Source of the DNA: Prosopocoilus inquinatus
Taxonomy: Eukaryota > Arthropoda > Insecta > Coleoptera > Lucanidae
Direction of reading: 5' to 3'
NCBI GenBank assembly: GCA_036172665.1
Contig: CM069873.1
Coordinates: 35,020,001 to 35,084,000, forward strand
Length of the DNA: 64,000 nt
The notes beneath the pieces are model-generated. The model was not told where the DNA came from. It made no database searches and worked only from the letters and a program-made list of their open reading frames with translations. Shown here piece after piece: positions 23,691 to 35,739 of this stretch (within the stretch, counting starts at the first letter, position 1; each line of letters opens with the position of its first letter). Made by a program: the position numbers and the translations under genes.

Positions 23691-26600
23691 TATGTTATTT
23701 GACGTTTCGATGGACTCCAGTAACTCTAATGTGAGATACGAAATTTTCGGACGCAGCAGAAGCTGGAAATAGTTTTAAACGAAACAACACGCATTAGCGT
23801 TGTTCCTGTGATGTATGTAATCGATCCTTACTCGTCTATTATGTTATTTGACGTTTCGATGGACTCCAGTAACTCTAATGTGAGATACGAAATTTTCGGG
23901 CGCAGCAGAAGCTGAAAATAGTTTTAAACGAAACAACACGCATTAGCGTTGTTCCTGTGATGTATCTAATCGATCCTTACTCATCTATCATGTTATTTGA
24001 CGTTTCGATGGACTCTATTAACTCTGATGTGAGATACGAAGTTTTTGGACGCAGCAGGAGCTGGAAATAGTTTTAAATGAAACAACACGCATTAGCGTTG
24101 TTCCTGTGATGTATCTAATCGATCCTTACTCATCTATCATGTTATTTGGCGTTTCGATGGACTCCAGAAACTTTGATGTGGGATACGAAGTTCTCGGACG
24201 CAGCTGAAGCTGGAAATAGTCTTAAATGAAACAACACGTACTAGCGTTGCTCTTGTGATATATCTAATCGATCCTTACTCATCTATCATGTTATTTGAGG
24301 TTTTGATGGACTCCAGTAACTCTGATGTGATGTACAAAGTTTTCGGACACAGCAGGAGCTGGAAATAGTTTTAAACGAAACAACACGTATTAGCGTTGTT
24401 CCTGTGATGTATCTAATCGATCCTTACTCATCTATCATATTATTTGACGTTTGGATGGACTCCAGTAACTCTGATGTGAGATACAAAGTTCTCGGATGCA
24501 GCAGAAGCTGGAAATACTTTTGAACGAAACAACACGTATTAGCGTTGTTCCTGTGATGTATCTAATCGATCCTTACTCATCTATCATGTTATTTGACGTT
24601 TGGATGGACTCCAGTAACTCTGATGTGAGATACAAAGTTTTCGGAGGCAGCAGAAGCTGGAAATAGTTTTAACCGAAACAACACGTATTAGCGTTGTCCC
24701 TGTGATGTATCTAATCGATCCTTATTTATCTATCATGTTATTTGACGTTTCGATGCACTCTAGTAACTCTGATGTGAGATACGAAGTTCTCGGACGCAGC
24801 AGGAGCTGGAAATAGTTTTAAACGAAACAACACGCATTAGCGTTGTTCCTGTGATGTATCTAATCGATCCTTATTTATCTATCATGTTATTTGACGTTTC
24901 GATTGACTCTAGTAACTCTGATGTGAGATACGAAGTTTTTGGACGCAGCAGGAGCTGGAAATAGTTTTAAACGAAACATCACGTATTAGCGTTGTTCCTG
25001 TGATGTATCTAATCGATCCTTACTCATCTACCATGTTATTTGACGTTTGAATGGACTCCAGTAACTCTGATGTGAGATACAAAGTTCTCGGACGCAGCAG
25101 AAGCTGGAAATAGTTTTGAACGAAACAACACGTATTAGCGTTGTTCCTGTAATGTATCTAATCGATCCTTACTCATCTATCATGTTATTTGACGTTTGAA
25201 TGGACTCCAGTAACTCTGATGTGAGATACAAAGTTCTCGGACGCAGCAGAAGCTGGAAATAGTGTTAAACGAAACAACACGCATTAGCGTTGTTCCTGTG
25301 ATGTATCTAATCGATCCTTACTCATCTATCATGTTATTTGACGTTTCGATGGACTCCAGTAACTCTAATGTGAGATACGAAATTTTCGGACGCAGCAGAA
25401 GCTGGAAATAGTTTTAAACGAAACAACACGCATTAGCGTTGTTCCTGTGATGTATCTAATCGATCCTTACTCATCTATCATGTTATTTGACGTTTCGATG
25501 GACTGTAGTAACTCTGATGTGAGATACGAAGTTTTTGGACGCAGCAGGAGCTGGAAATAGTTCTAAACGAAACAACACGTATTAGCGTTGTTCCTGTGAT
25601 TTATCTAATCGATCCTTACTCATCTATCATGTTATTTGACGTTTGGATGGACTCCAGTAACTCTGATGTGAGATACAAAGTTCTCGGACGCAGCAGAAGC
25701 TGGAAATAGTTTTGAACGAAACAACACGTATTAGCGTTGTTCCTGTGATGTATCTAATCGATCCTTACTTATCTGTCATGTTATTTGACGTTTGGATGGA
25801 CTCCAGTAACTCTGATGTGAGATACAAAGTTCTCGGACGCAGCAGAAGCTGGAAATAGTTTTGAACGAAACAACACGTATTAGCGTTGTTCCTGTAATGT
25901 ATCTAATCGATCCTTACTCATCTATCATGTTATTTGACGTTTGAATGGACTCCAGTAACTCTGATGTGAGATACAAAGTTCTCGGACGCAGCAGAAGCTG
26001 GAAATAGTGTTAAACGAAACAACACGCATTAGCGTTGTTCCTGTGATGTATCTAATCGATCCTTACTCATCTATCATGTTATTTGACGTTTCGATGGACT
26101 CCAGTAACTCTAATGTGAGATACGAAATTTTCGGACGCAGCAGAAGCTGGAAATAGTTTTAAACGAAACAACACGCATTAGCGTTGTTCCTGTGATGTAT
26201 CTAATCGATCCTTACTCATCTATCATGTTATTTGACGTTTCGATGGACTGTAGTAACTCTGATGTGAGATACGAAGTTTTTGGACGCAGCAGGAGCTGGA
26301 AATAGTTCTAAACGAAACAACACGTATTAGCGTTGTTCCTGTGATTTATCTAATCGATCCTTACTCATCTATCATGTTATTTGACGTTTGGATGGACTCC
26401 AGTAACTCTGATGTGAGATACAAAGTTCTCGGACGCAGCAGAAGCTGGAAATAGTTTTGAACGAAACAACACGTATTAGCGTTGTTCCTGTGATGTATCT
26501 AATCGATCCTTACTTATCTGTCATGTTATTTGACGTTTGGATGGACTCCAGTAACTCTGATGTGAGATACAAAATTTTCGGACGCAGCAGAAGCTGGAAA

Positions 26601-27052
26601 TAGTTTTAAACGAAACAACACGCATTAGCGTTGTTCCTGTGATGTATCTAATCGATCCTTACTTATCTACTATGTTATTTGACGTTTCGATGGACTCCAG
26701 TAACTCTGATGTGAGAGACGAAATTTTCGAACGCAGTAGGAGCTGGAAATAGTTTTAAACGAAACAACACGCATTAGCGTTGTTCCTGTGATGTATCTAA
26801 TCGATCCTTACTCATCTACCATGTTATTTGACGTTTGAATGGACTCCAGTAACTCTGATGTGAGATACAAAGTTCTCGGACGCAGCAGAAGCTGGAAATA
26901 GTTTTGAACGAAACAACACGTATTAGCGTTGTTCCTGTGATGTATCTAATCGATCCTTACTCATCTATCATGTTATTTGACGATTGAATGGACTCCAGTA
27001 ACTCTGATGTGAGATACAAAGTTCTCGGACGCAGCAGAAGCTGGAAATAGTT
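23660..27052. repeat. 27-monomer-spaced duplication, copy 2, enlarged
   Basis: This is the second copy of 19,640-22,137, longer by six monomers. One monomer is missing in copy 1 through the chimera at 21,517-21,523, and five more come from the local duplication at 25.1-26.6 kb. Small differences from copy 1 include CTCGTCTATT at about 23,831, TTTGAGGTTTTG at about 24,295 and CGATTGACTC at about 24,900. The last shared monomers are TTTGAATGG/CAAAGTTCTCGG types before 27,052. Confidence 0.82.
25100..26600. repeat. 5-monomer tandem duplication (2 copies of 745 bp)
   Basis: CTGTAATGTATC occurs at 25,147 and 25,892, GACTGTAGTAAC at about 25,501 and 26,246, GTGATTTATC at 25,596 and 26,341, and TCTGTCATG at 25,772 and 26,517. 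All four spacings are 745 bp. The junction lies in the monomer starting at 25,772, which begins as the TCTGTCATG type but ends as CAAAGTTCTCGG instead of CAAAATTTTCGG. Confidence 0.88.
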
Positions 27053-27234
27053 TTGAACGAAACAACACGTATTAGCGTTGTTCCTGTGATATATCTAATG
27101 AATCCTTACTTATCTACTATGTTATTTGACGTTTCGATGGACTCCAGTAACTCTGATGTGAGAGACGAAATTTTCGAACGCAGCAGAATCTGGAAATAGT
27201 TTTAAATGAAACAACACGCATTAGCGTTGTTCCT
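27053..27234. repeat. Satellite linker between blocks
   Basis: One monomer and a bit, with GATATATCTAATGAATCC at about 27,088-27,105 (ClaI core lost) and a GAGAGACGAAATTTTCG monomer ending in CAGAATCTGG. No other sequence is present. Confidence 0.7.
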
Positions 27235-29765
27235 GTGATGTATCTAATCGATCCTTACTCATCTATCATGTTATTTGACGTTTCGATGGACTCTAGTATC
27301 TCTGATGTGAGATACGAAGTTTTTGGACGCAGCAGGAGCTGGAAATAGTTTTAAACGAAACAACACGTATTAGCGTTGTTCCTGTGATGTATCTAATCGA
27401 TCCTTACTCATCTATCATGTTATTTGACGTTTGGATGGACTCCAGTAACTCTGATGTGAGATACGAAGTTTTTTGACGCAGCAGGAGCTGGAAATAGTTT
27501 TAAACGAAACAACACGTATTAGCGTTGTTCCTGTGATGTATCTAATCGAACCTTATTTATCTATCATGTTATTTGACGTATCGATGGACTCTAGTAACTC
27601 TGATGTGAGATACGAAGTTTTTGGGCGCAGCAGGAGCTGGAAATAGTTTTAAAGGAAGCAACACGTATTAGCGTTGTTCCTGTGATGTATCTAATAGATC
27701 CTTACTCATCTATCATGTTATTTGACGTTTGGATGGACTCCAGTAACTCTGATGTGAGATACGAAGTTTTTTGACGCAGCAGGAGCTGGAAATAGTTTTA
27801 AACGAAACAACACGTATTAGCGTTGTTCCTGTGATGTATCTAATCGATCCTTATTTATTTATCATGTTATTTGACGTTTCGATGGACTCCAGTAACTCTA
27901 ATGTGAGATACGAAATTTTCGGGCGCGGCAGAAGCTGGAAATGGTGTTAAACGAAACAACACGCATTAACGTTGTTCCTGTGATGTATCTAATCGATCCT
28001 TACTCATCTATCATGTTATTTGACATTTCGATGGACTCCAGTAACTCTAATGTGAGATACGAAATTTTCGGACGCAGTAGAAGCTGGAAATAGTTCTAAA
28101 CGAAACAACACGCATTAGCGTTGTTCCTGTGATGTGTCTAATCGATCCTTACTCATCTATCATGTTATTTGACGTTTCGATGGACTCTAGTAACTCTGAT
28201 GTGAGATACGAAGTTTTTGGACGCAGCAGGAGCTGGAAATAGTTTTAAACGAAACAACACGTATTAGCGTTGTTCCTGTGATGTATCTAATCGATCCTTA
28301 CTCATCTATGATTTTATTTGACGTTTGGATGGACTACAGTAACTCTGATGTGAGATACAAAGTTTACGGACGCAGCAGAAGCTGGAAATAGTTTTAAACG
28401 AAACAACACGCATTACCGTTGTTCCTGTGATGTAACTAATCGATCCTTACTCATCTATCATGTTATTTGGCGTTTCGATGGACTCCAGTAACTCTGATGT
28501 GAGATACAAAGTTCTCGGACGCAGCTGAAGCTAGAAATAGTTTTAAACGAAACAACACGCATTAGCGTTGTTCCTGTGATGTATTTAATCGATCCTTACT
28601 CATCTATCATGTTATTTGACGTTTGAATGGACTCCAGTAACTCTGATGTGAGATACAAAGTTCTCGGACGCAGCAGAAGCTGGAAATAGTTTTAAACGAA
28701 ACAACACGCATTACCGTTGTTCTTGTGATGTATCTAATCGATCCTTACTCATCTATCATGTTATTTGACGTTTCGATGGACTCCAGTAACTCTATTGTGA
28801 GATACGAAATTTTCGGACGCAGCAGATGCTGGAAATAGTTTTAAACGAAACGACACGCATTAGCATTGTTCCTGTGACGTATCTAATCGATCCTTACTCA
28901 TCTATCATGTTATTTGGCGTTTCGATGGACTCCAGTAACTTTGAAGTGAGATACGAAGTTCTCGGACGCAGCTGAAGCTGGAAATAGTTTTAAATGAAAC
29001 AACACGTATTAGCGTTGTTCCTGTGATGTATCTAATCGATTCTTACTCATCTATCATGTTATTTGACGTTTGGATGGACTCCAGTAACTCTGATGTGAGA
29101 TACAAAGTATTCGGACGCAGCAGAAGCTCGAGATAGTTTTAAACGATACAATACGCATTAGCGTTGTTCCTGTGATGTATCTAATCGATCCTTACTTATC
29201 TATCATGTTATTTGAAGTTTGGATGGTCTCCAGTAACTCTGATGTGAGATACAAAGTTTTCGGACGCAGCAGAAGCTGGAGATAGTTTTAAACGAAACAA
29301 CACGCATTAGCGTTGTTCCTGTGATGTATCTAATCGATCCTTACTCATCTATCATGTTATTTTTCGTTTCGATGGACTCCAGTAACTCTGATGTGAGATA
29401 CAAAGCTTTCGGACGCAGCAGAAGCTGGAAATAGTTTTAAACGAAACAACACGTATTAGCGTTGTTCCTGTGATGTATCTAATCGATCCTTACTCATCTA
29501 TCATGTTATTTGACGTTTGGATGGACTCCAGTAACTGATGTGAGATACAAAGTTCTCGGACGCAGCAGAAGCTGGAAATAGTTTTGAACGAAACAACACG
29601 TATTAGCGTTGTTCCTGTGATGTATCTAATCGATCCTTACTTAGCTACTATGTTATTTGACGTTTCGATGGACTCCAATAACTCTGATGTGAGATACAAA
29701 GTTTTCGGGCGCAGCAGAAGCTGGAACTAGTGTTAAACGAAACAACACGCATTAACGTTGTTCCT
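27235..29765. repeat. 17-monomer HOR, unit 1
   Basis: The unit is 2,531 bp, made of sixteen 149-bp monomers and one 147-bp monomer, and is repeated directly by the next. Markers are CTAGTATCTCTG (about 27,294), TTTTTTGACGCAG (about 27,471 and 27,770), AAAGGAAGC, GGGCGCGGCA with AAATGGTG (27,921), GATGTGTCTAATC, ATGATTTTATTTG, CAAAGTTTACGG, GATGTAACTAATC, GATGTATTTAATC, CAGATGCTGG, the CTCGAG site at 29,127 and the CT deletion. The last third is shared with the 22.1-23.2 kb block. Confidence 0.9.
29497..29643 (+). repeat. 147-bp monomer, CT deletion (copy 3)
   Basis: GTAACTGATG at about 29,531-29,540. This is the penultimate part of 17-monomer unit 1, in the same context as the copies near 23.0 and 32.0 kb. 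Confidence 0.93.
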
Positions 29766-32296
29766 GTGATATATCTAATCGATCCTTACTCATCTATCAT
29801 GTTATTTGACGTTTCGATGGACTCTAGTATCTCTGATGTGAGATACGAAGTTTTTGGACGCAGCAGGAGCTGGAAATAGTTTTAAACGAAACAACACGTA
29901 TTAGCGTTGTTCCTGTGATGTATCTAATCGATCCTTACTCATCTATCATGTTATTTGACGTTTGGATGGACTCCAGTAACTCTGATGTGAGATACGAAGT
30001 TTTTTGACGCAGCAGGAGCTGGAAATAGTTTTAAACGAAACAACACGTATTAGCGTTGTTCCTGTGATGTATCTAATCGAACCTTATTTATCTATCATGT
30101 TATTTGACGTATCGATGGACTCTAGTAACTCTGATGTGAGATACGAAGTTTTTGGGCGCAGCAGGAGCTGGAAATAGTTTTAAAGGAAGCAACACGTATT
30201 AGCGTTGTTCCTGTGATGTATCTAATAGATCCTTACTCATCTATCATGTTATTTGACGTTTGGATGGACTCCAGTAACTCTGATGTGAGATACGAAGTTT
30301 TTTGACGCAGCAGGAGCTGGAAATAGTTTTAAACGAAACAACACGTATTAGCGTTGTTCCTGTGATGTATCTAATCGATCCTTATTTATTTATCATGTTA
30401 TTTGACGTTTCGATGGACTCCAGTAACTCTAATGTGAGATACGAAATTTTCGGGCGCGGCAGAAGCTGGAAATGGTGTTAAACGAAACAACACGCATTAA
30501 CGTTGTTCCTGTGATGTATCTAATCGATCCTTACTCATCTATCATGTTATTTGACGTTTCGATGGACTCCAGTAACTCTAATGTGAGATACGAAATTTTC
30601 GGACGCAGTAGAAGCTGGAAATAGTTTTAAACGAAACAACACGCATTAGCGTTGTTCCTGTGATGTGTCTAATCGATCCTTACTCATCTATCATGTTATT
30701 TGACGTTTCGATGGACTCTAGTAACTCTGATGTGAGATACGAAGTTTTTGGACGCAGCAGGAGCTGGAAATAGTTTTAAACGAAACAACACGTATTAGCG
30801 TTGTTCCTGTGATGTATCTAATCGATCCTTACTCATCTATGATTTTATTTGACGTTTGGATGGACTACAGTAACTCTGATGTGAGATACAAAGTTTACGG
30901 ACGCAGCAGAAGCTGGAAATAGTTTTAAACGAAACAACACGCATTACCGTTGTTCCTGTGATGTAACTAATCGATCCTTACTCATCTATCATGTTATTTG
31001 GCGTTTCGATGGACTCCAGTAACTCTGATGTGAGATACAAAGTTCTCGGACGCAGCTGAAGCTAGAAATAGTTTTAAACGAAACAACACGCATTAGCGTT
31101 GTTCCTGTGATGTATTTAATCGATCCTTACTCATCTATCATGTTATTTGACGTTTGAATGGACTCCAGTAACTCTGATGTGAGATACAAAGTTCTCGGAC
31201 GCAGCAGAAGCTGGAAATAGTTTTAAACGAAACAACACGCATTACCGTTGTTCTTGTGATGTATCTAATCGATCCTTACTCATCTATCATGTTATTTGAC
31301 GTTTCGATGGACTCCAGTAACTCTATTGTGAGATACGAAATTTTCGGACGCAGCAGATGCTGGAAATAGTTTTAAACGAAACGACACGCATTAGCATTGT
31401 TCCTGTGACGTATCTAATCGATCCTTACTCATCTATCATGTTATTTGGCGTTTCGATGGACTCCAGTAACTTTGAAGTGAGATACGAAGTTCTCGGACGC
31501 AGCTGAAGCTGGAAATAGTTTTAAATGAAACAACACGTATTAGCGTTGTTCCTGTGATGTATCTAATCGATTCTTACTCATCTATCATGTTATTTGACGT
31601 TTGGATGGACTCCAGTAACTCTGATGTGAGATACAAAGTATTCGGACGCAGCAGAAGCTCGAGATAGTTTTAAACGATACAACACGCATTAGCGTTGTTC
31701 CTGTGATGTATCTAATCGATCCTTACTTATCTATCATGTTATTTGAAGTTTGGATGGTCTCCAGTAACTCTGATGTGAGATACAAAGTTTTCGGACGCAG
31801 CAGAAGCTGGAGATAGTTTTAAACGAAACAACACGCATTAGCGTTGTTCCTGTGATGTATCTAATCGATCCTTACTCATCTATCATGTTATTTTTCGTTT
31901 CGATGGACTCCAGTAACTCTGATGTGAGATACAAAGCTTTCGGACGCAGCAGAAGCTGGAAATAGTTTTAAACGAAACAACACGTATTAGCGTTGTTCCT
32001 GTGATGTATCTAATCGATCCTTACTCATCTATCATGTTATTTGACGTTTGGATGGACTCCAGTAACTGATGTGAGATACAAAGTTCTCGGACGCAGCAGA
32101 AGCTGGAAATAGTTTTGAACGAAACAACACGTATTAGCGTTGTTCCTGTGATGTATCTAATCGATCCTTACTTAGCTACTATGTTATTTGACGTTTCGAT
32201 GGACTCCAATAACTCTGATGTGAGATACAAAGTTTTCGGGCGCAGCAGAAGCTGGAACTAGTGTTAAACGAAACAACACGCATTAACGTTGTTCCT
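29766..32296. repeat. 17-monomer HOR, unit 2
   Basis: Marker-for-marker repetition of unit 1 at 2,531 bp: GGGCGCGGCA at 27,921 and 30,452, CTCGAG at 29,127 and 31,658. I noticed only a handful of differences, such as GACATTTCG (about 28,021) against GACGTTTCG, AGTTCTAAACG (about 28,091) against AGTTTTAAACG, and ACAATACGC (about 29,147) against ACAACACGC. The unit boundary falls in a GTGATATATCTAATC monomer near 29,768. Confidence 0.9.
32028..32174 (+). repeat. 147-bp monomer, CT deletion (copy 4)
   Basis: GTAACTGATG at about 32,062-32,071, the counterpart in unit 2 of the copy at 29.5 kb, exactly one 2,531-bp unit away. Confidence 0.93.
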
Positions 32297-35200
32297 GTGA
32301 TGTATCTAATCGATCCTTACTCATCTATCATGTTATTTGACGTTTCGATGGACTCCAGTAACTCTAATGTGAGATACGAAATTTTCGGACGCAGCAGAAG
32401 CTGGAAATAGTTTTAAACGAAACAACACGCATTAGCGTTGTTCCTGTGATGTATCTAATCGATCCTTACTCATCTATCATGTTATTTGACGTTTCGATGG
32501 ACTCCAGTAACTCTGATGTGAGAGACGAAATTTTCGAACGCAGTAGGAGCTGGAAATAGTTTTAAACGAAACAACACGCATTAGCGTTGTTCCTGTGATG
32601 TATCTAATCGATCCTTACTCATCTATCATGTTATTTGACGTTTGAATGGACTCCAGTAACTCTGATGTGAGATACAAAGCTCTCGGACGCAGCAGAAGCT
32701 GGAAATAGTTTTGAACGAAACAACACGTATTAGCGTTGTTCCTGTGATGTATCTAATCGATCCTTACTTATCTATCATGTTATTTGACGTTTGAATGGAC
32801 TCCAGTAACTCTGATGTGAGATACAAAGTTCTCGGACGCAGCAGAAGCTGGAAATAGTTTTAAACGAAACAACACGCATTAGTGTTGTTCCTGTGATGTA
32901 TCTAATCGATCCTTACTCATCTATCATGTTATTTGACGTTTGGATGGACTCCAGTAACTCTGATGTGAGATACAAAGTTCTCGGACGCAGCAGAAGCTGG
33001 AAATAGTTTTGAACGAAACAACACGTATTAGCGTTGTTCCTGTGATGTATCTAATCGATCCTTACTTATCTATCATGTTATTTGACGTTTGGATGGACTC
33101 CAGTAACTCTGATGTGAGATACAAAATTTTCGGACGCAGCAGAAGCTGGAAATAGTTTTAAACGAAACAACACGCATTAGCGTTGTTCCTGTGATGTATC
33201 TAATCGATCCTTACTTATCTACTATGTTATTTGACGTTTCGATGGACTCCAGTAACTCTGATGTGAGAGACGAAATTTTCGAACGCAGTAGGAGCTGGAA
33301 ATAGTTTTAAACGAAACAACACGCATTAGCGTTGTTCCTGTGATGTATCTAATCGATCCTTACTCATCCATCATGTTATTGGACGTTTGAATGGACTCCA
33401 GTAACTCTGATGTGAGATACAAAGTTCTCGGACGCAGCAGAAGCTGGAAATAGTTTTAAACGAAACAACACGCATTAGTGTTGTTCCTGTGATGTATCTA
33501 ATCGATCCTTACTCATCTATCTTGTTATATGGCGTTTCGATGGACTCCAGTAACTCTGATGTGAGATACGAAGTTTTTGGACGCAGCAGGAGCTGGAAAT
33601 AGTTTTAAACGAAGCAACACGTATTAGCGTTGTTCCTGTGATGTATCTAATAGATTCTTATTTATCTACCATGTTATTTGACGTTTCGATGGACTCTAGT
33701 AACTCTGATGTGAGATACGAAGTTTTCGGACGCAGCAGAAGCTGGAAATAGTTTTAAACGAAACAACACGCATTAGCGTTGTTCCTGTGATGTATCTAAT
33801 CGATCCTTACTCATCTATCATGTTATTTGACGTTTCGATGGACTCTAGTAACTCTGATGTGAGATACGAAGTTTTTGGACGCAGCAGGACCTGGAAATAG
33901 TTTTAAACGAAACAACACGTATTAGCGTTGTTCCTGTGATGTATCTAATCGATCCTTACTCATCTATCATGTTATTTGACGTTTGGATGGACTCCAGTAA
34001 CTCTGATGTGAGATACAAAGTTCTCGGACGCAGCAGAAGCTGGAAATAGTTTTGAACGAAACAACACGTATTAGCGTTGTTCCTGTGATGTATCTAATCG
34101 ATCCTTACTTATCTATCATGTTATTTGACGTTTGGATGGACTCCAGTAACTCTGATGTGAGATACAAAATTTTCGGACGCAGCAGAAGCTGGAAATAGTT
34201 TTAAACGAAACAACACGCATTAGCGTTGTTCCTGTGATGTATCTAATCGATCCTTACTTATCTACTATGTTATTTGACGCTTCGATGGACTCCAGTAACT
34301 CTGATGTGAGAGACGAAATTTTCGAACGCAGTAGGAGCTGGAAATAGTTTTAAACGAAACAACACGCATTAGCGTTGTTCCTGTGATGTATCTAATCGAT
34401 CCTTACTCATCTATCATGTTATTTGACGTTTGAATATACTCCAGTAACTCTGATGTGAGATACAAAGTTCTCGGACGCAGCAGAAGCTGGAAATAGTTTT
34501 AAACGAAACAACACGCATTAGTGTTGTTCCTGTGATGTATCTAATCGATCCTTACTCATCTATCATGTTATTTGGCGTTTCGATGGACTCCAGTAACTCT
34601 GATGTGAGATACGAAGTTTTTGGACGCAGCAGGAGCTGGAAATAGTTTTAAACGAAACAACACGCATTAGCGTTGTTCCTGTGATGTATCTAATCGATCC
34701 TTACTCATCTATCATGTTATTTGACGTTTGGATGGACTCTAGTAACTCTGATGTGAGATACGAAGTTTTTGGACGCAGCAGGAGCTGGAAATAGTTTTAA
34801 ACGAAACAACACGCATTAGCGTTTTTCCTGTGATGTATCTAATCGATCCTTATTTATCTATCATGTTATATGACGTTTCGATGGACTCTAGTAACTCTGA
34901 TGTAAGATACGAAGTTTTTGGGCGCAGCAGGAGCTGGAAATAGTTTTAAACGAAGCAACACGTATTAGCGTTGTTCCTGTGATGTATCTAATAGATCCTT
35001 ATTTATCTACCATGTTATTTGACGTTTCGATGGACTCTAGTAACTCTGATGTGAGATACGAAGTTTTTGGGCGCAGCAGGAGCTGGAAATAGTTTTAAAC
35101 GAAACAACACGTATTAGCGTTGTTCCTGTGATGTATCTAATCGATCCTTATTTATCTATAATGTTATTTGACGTTTCGATGGACTCTAGTAACTCTGATG

Positions 35201-35739
35201 TGAGATACGAAGTTTTTGGACGCAGCAGGAGCTGGAAATAGTTTTAAGCGAAACAACAAGTATTAGCGTTGTTCCTGTGATGTATCTAATCGATCCTTAT
35301 TTATCTATCATGTTATTTGACGTATCGATGGACTCTAGTAACTCTGATGTGAGATACGAAGTTTTTGGGTGCAGCAGGAGCTGGAAATAGTTTTAAATGA
35401 AACAACATGCATTAGCGTTGTTCCTGTGATGTATCTAATCGATCCTTACGTATCTATCATGTTATTTGACGTTTGGATGGACTCCAGTAACTCTGATGTG
35501 AGATACAAAATTTTCGGACGCAGCAGAAGCTGGAAATAGTTTTAAACGAAACAACACGCATTAGCGTTGTTCCTGTGATGTATCTAATAGATCCTTACTT
35601 AGCTACTATGTTATTTGACGTTTCGATGGACTCCAGTAACTCTAATGTGAGATACGAAATTTTCGGGCGCAGCAGAAGCTGGAACTAGTGTTAAACGAAA
35701 CAACACGCATTAGCGTTGTTCCTGTGATGTATCTAATCG
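32297..35739. repeat. Mixed monomers with a 7-monomer-spaced duplication
   Basis: The first 480 bp continue the match to 23.2-23.7 kb. From about 32,880 to 33,610 the sequence is repeated at 33,923-34,655, 1,043 bp (7 monomers) apart; both contain the TTATCTACTATG/GAGAGACG monomer (TCTACTATG at 33,218 and 34,261). About 34,495-35,220 matches 3,360-4,090, including GCGTTTTTCCTG at about 34,819 and GATGTAAGATAC. Private oddities are TCTATCTTG with TTATATGGCG at about 33,518, TTACGTATC at about 35,447 and CAGGACCTGG at about 33,886. Confidence 0.78.
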
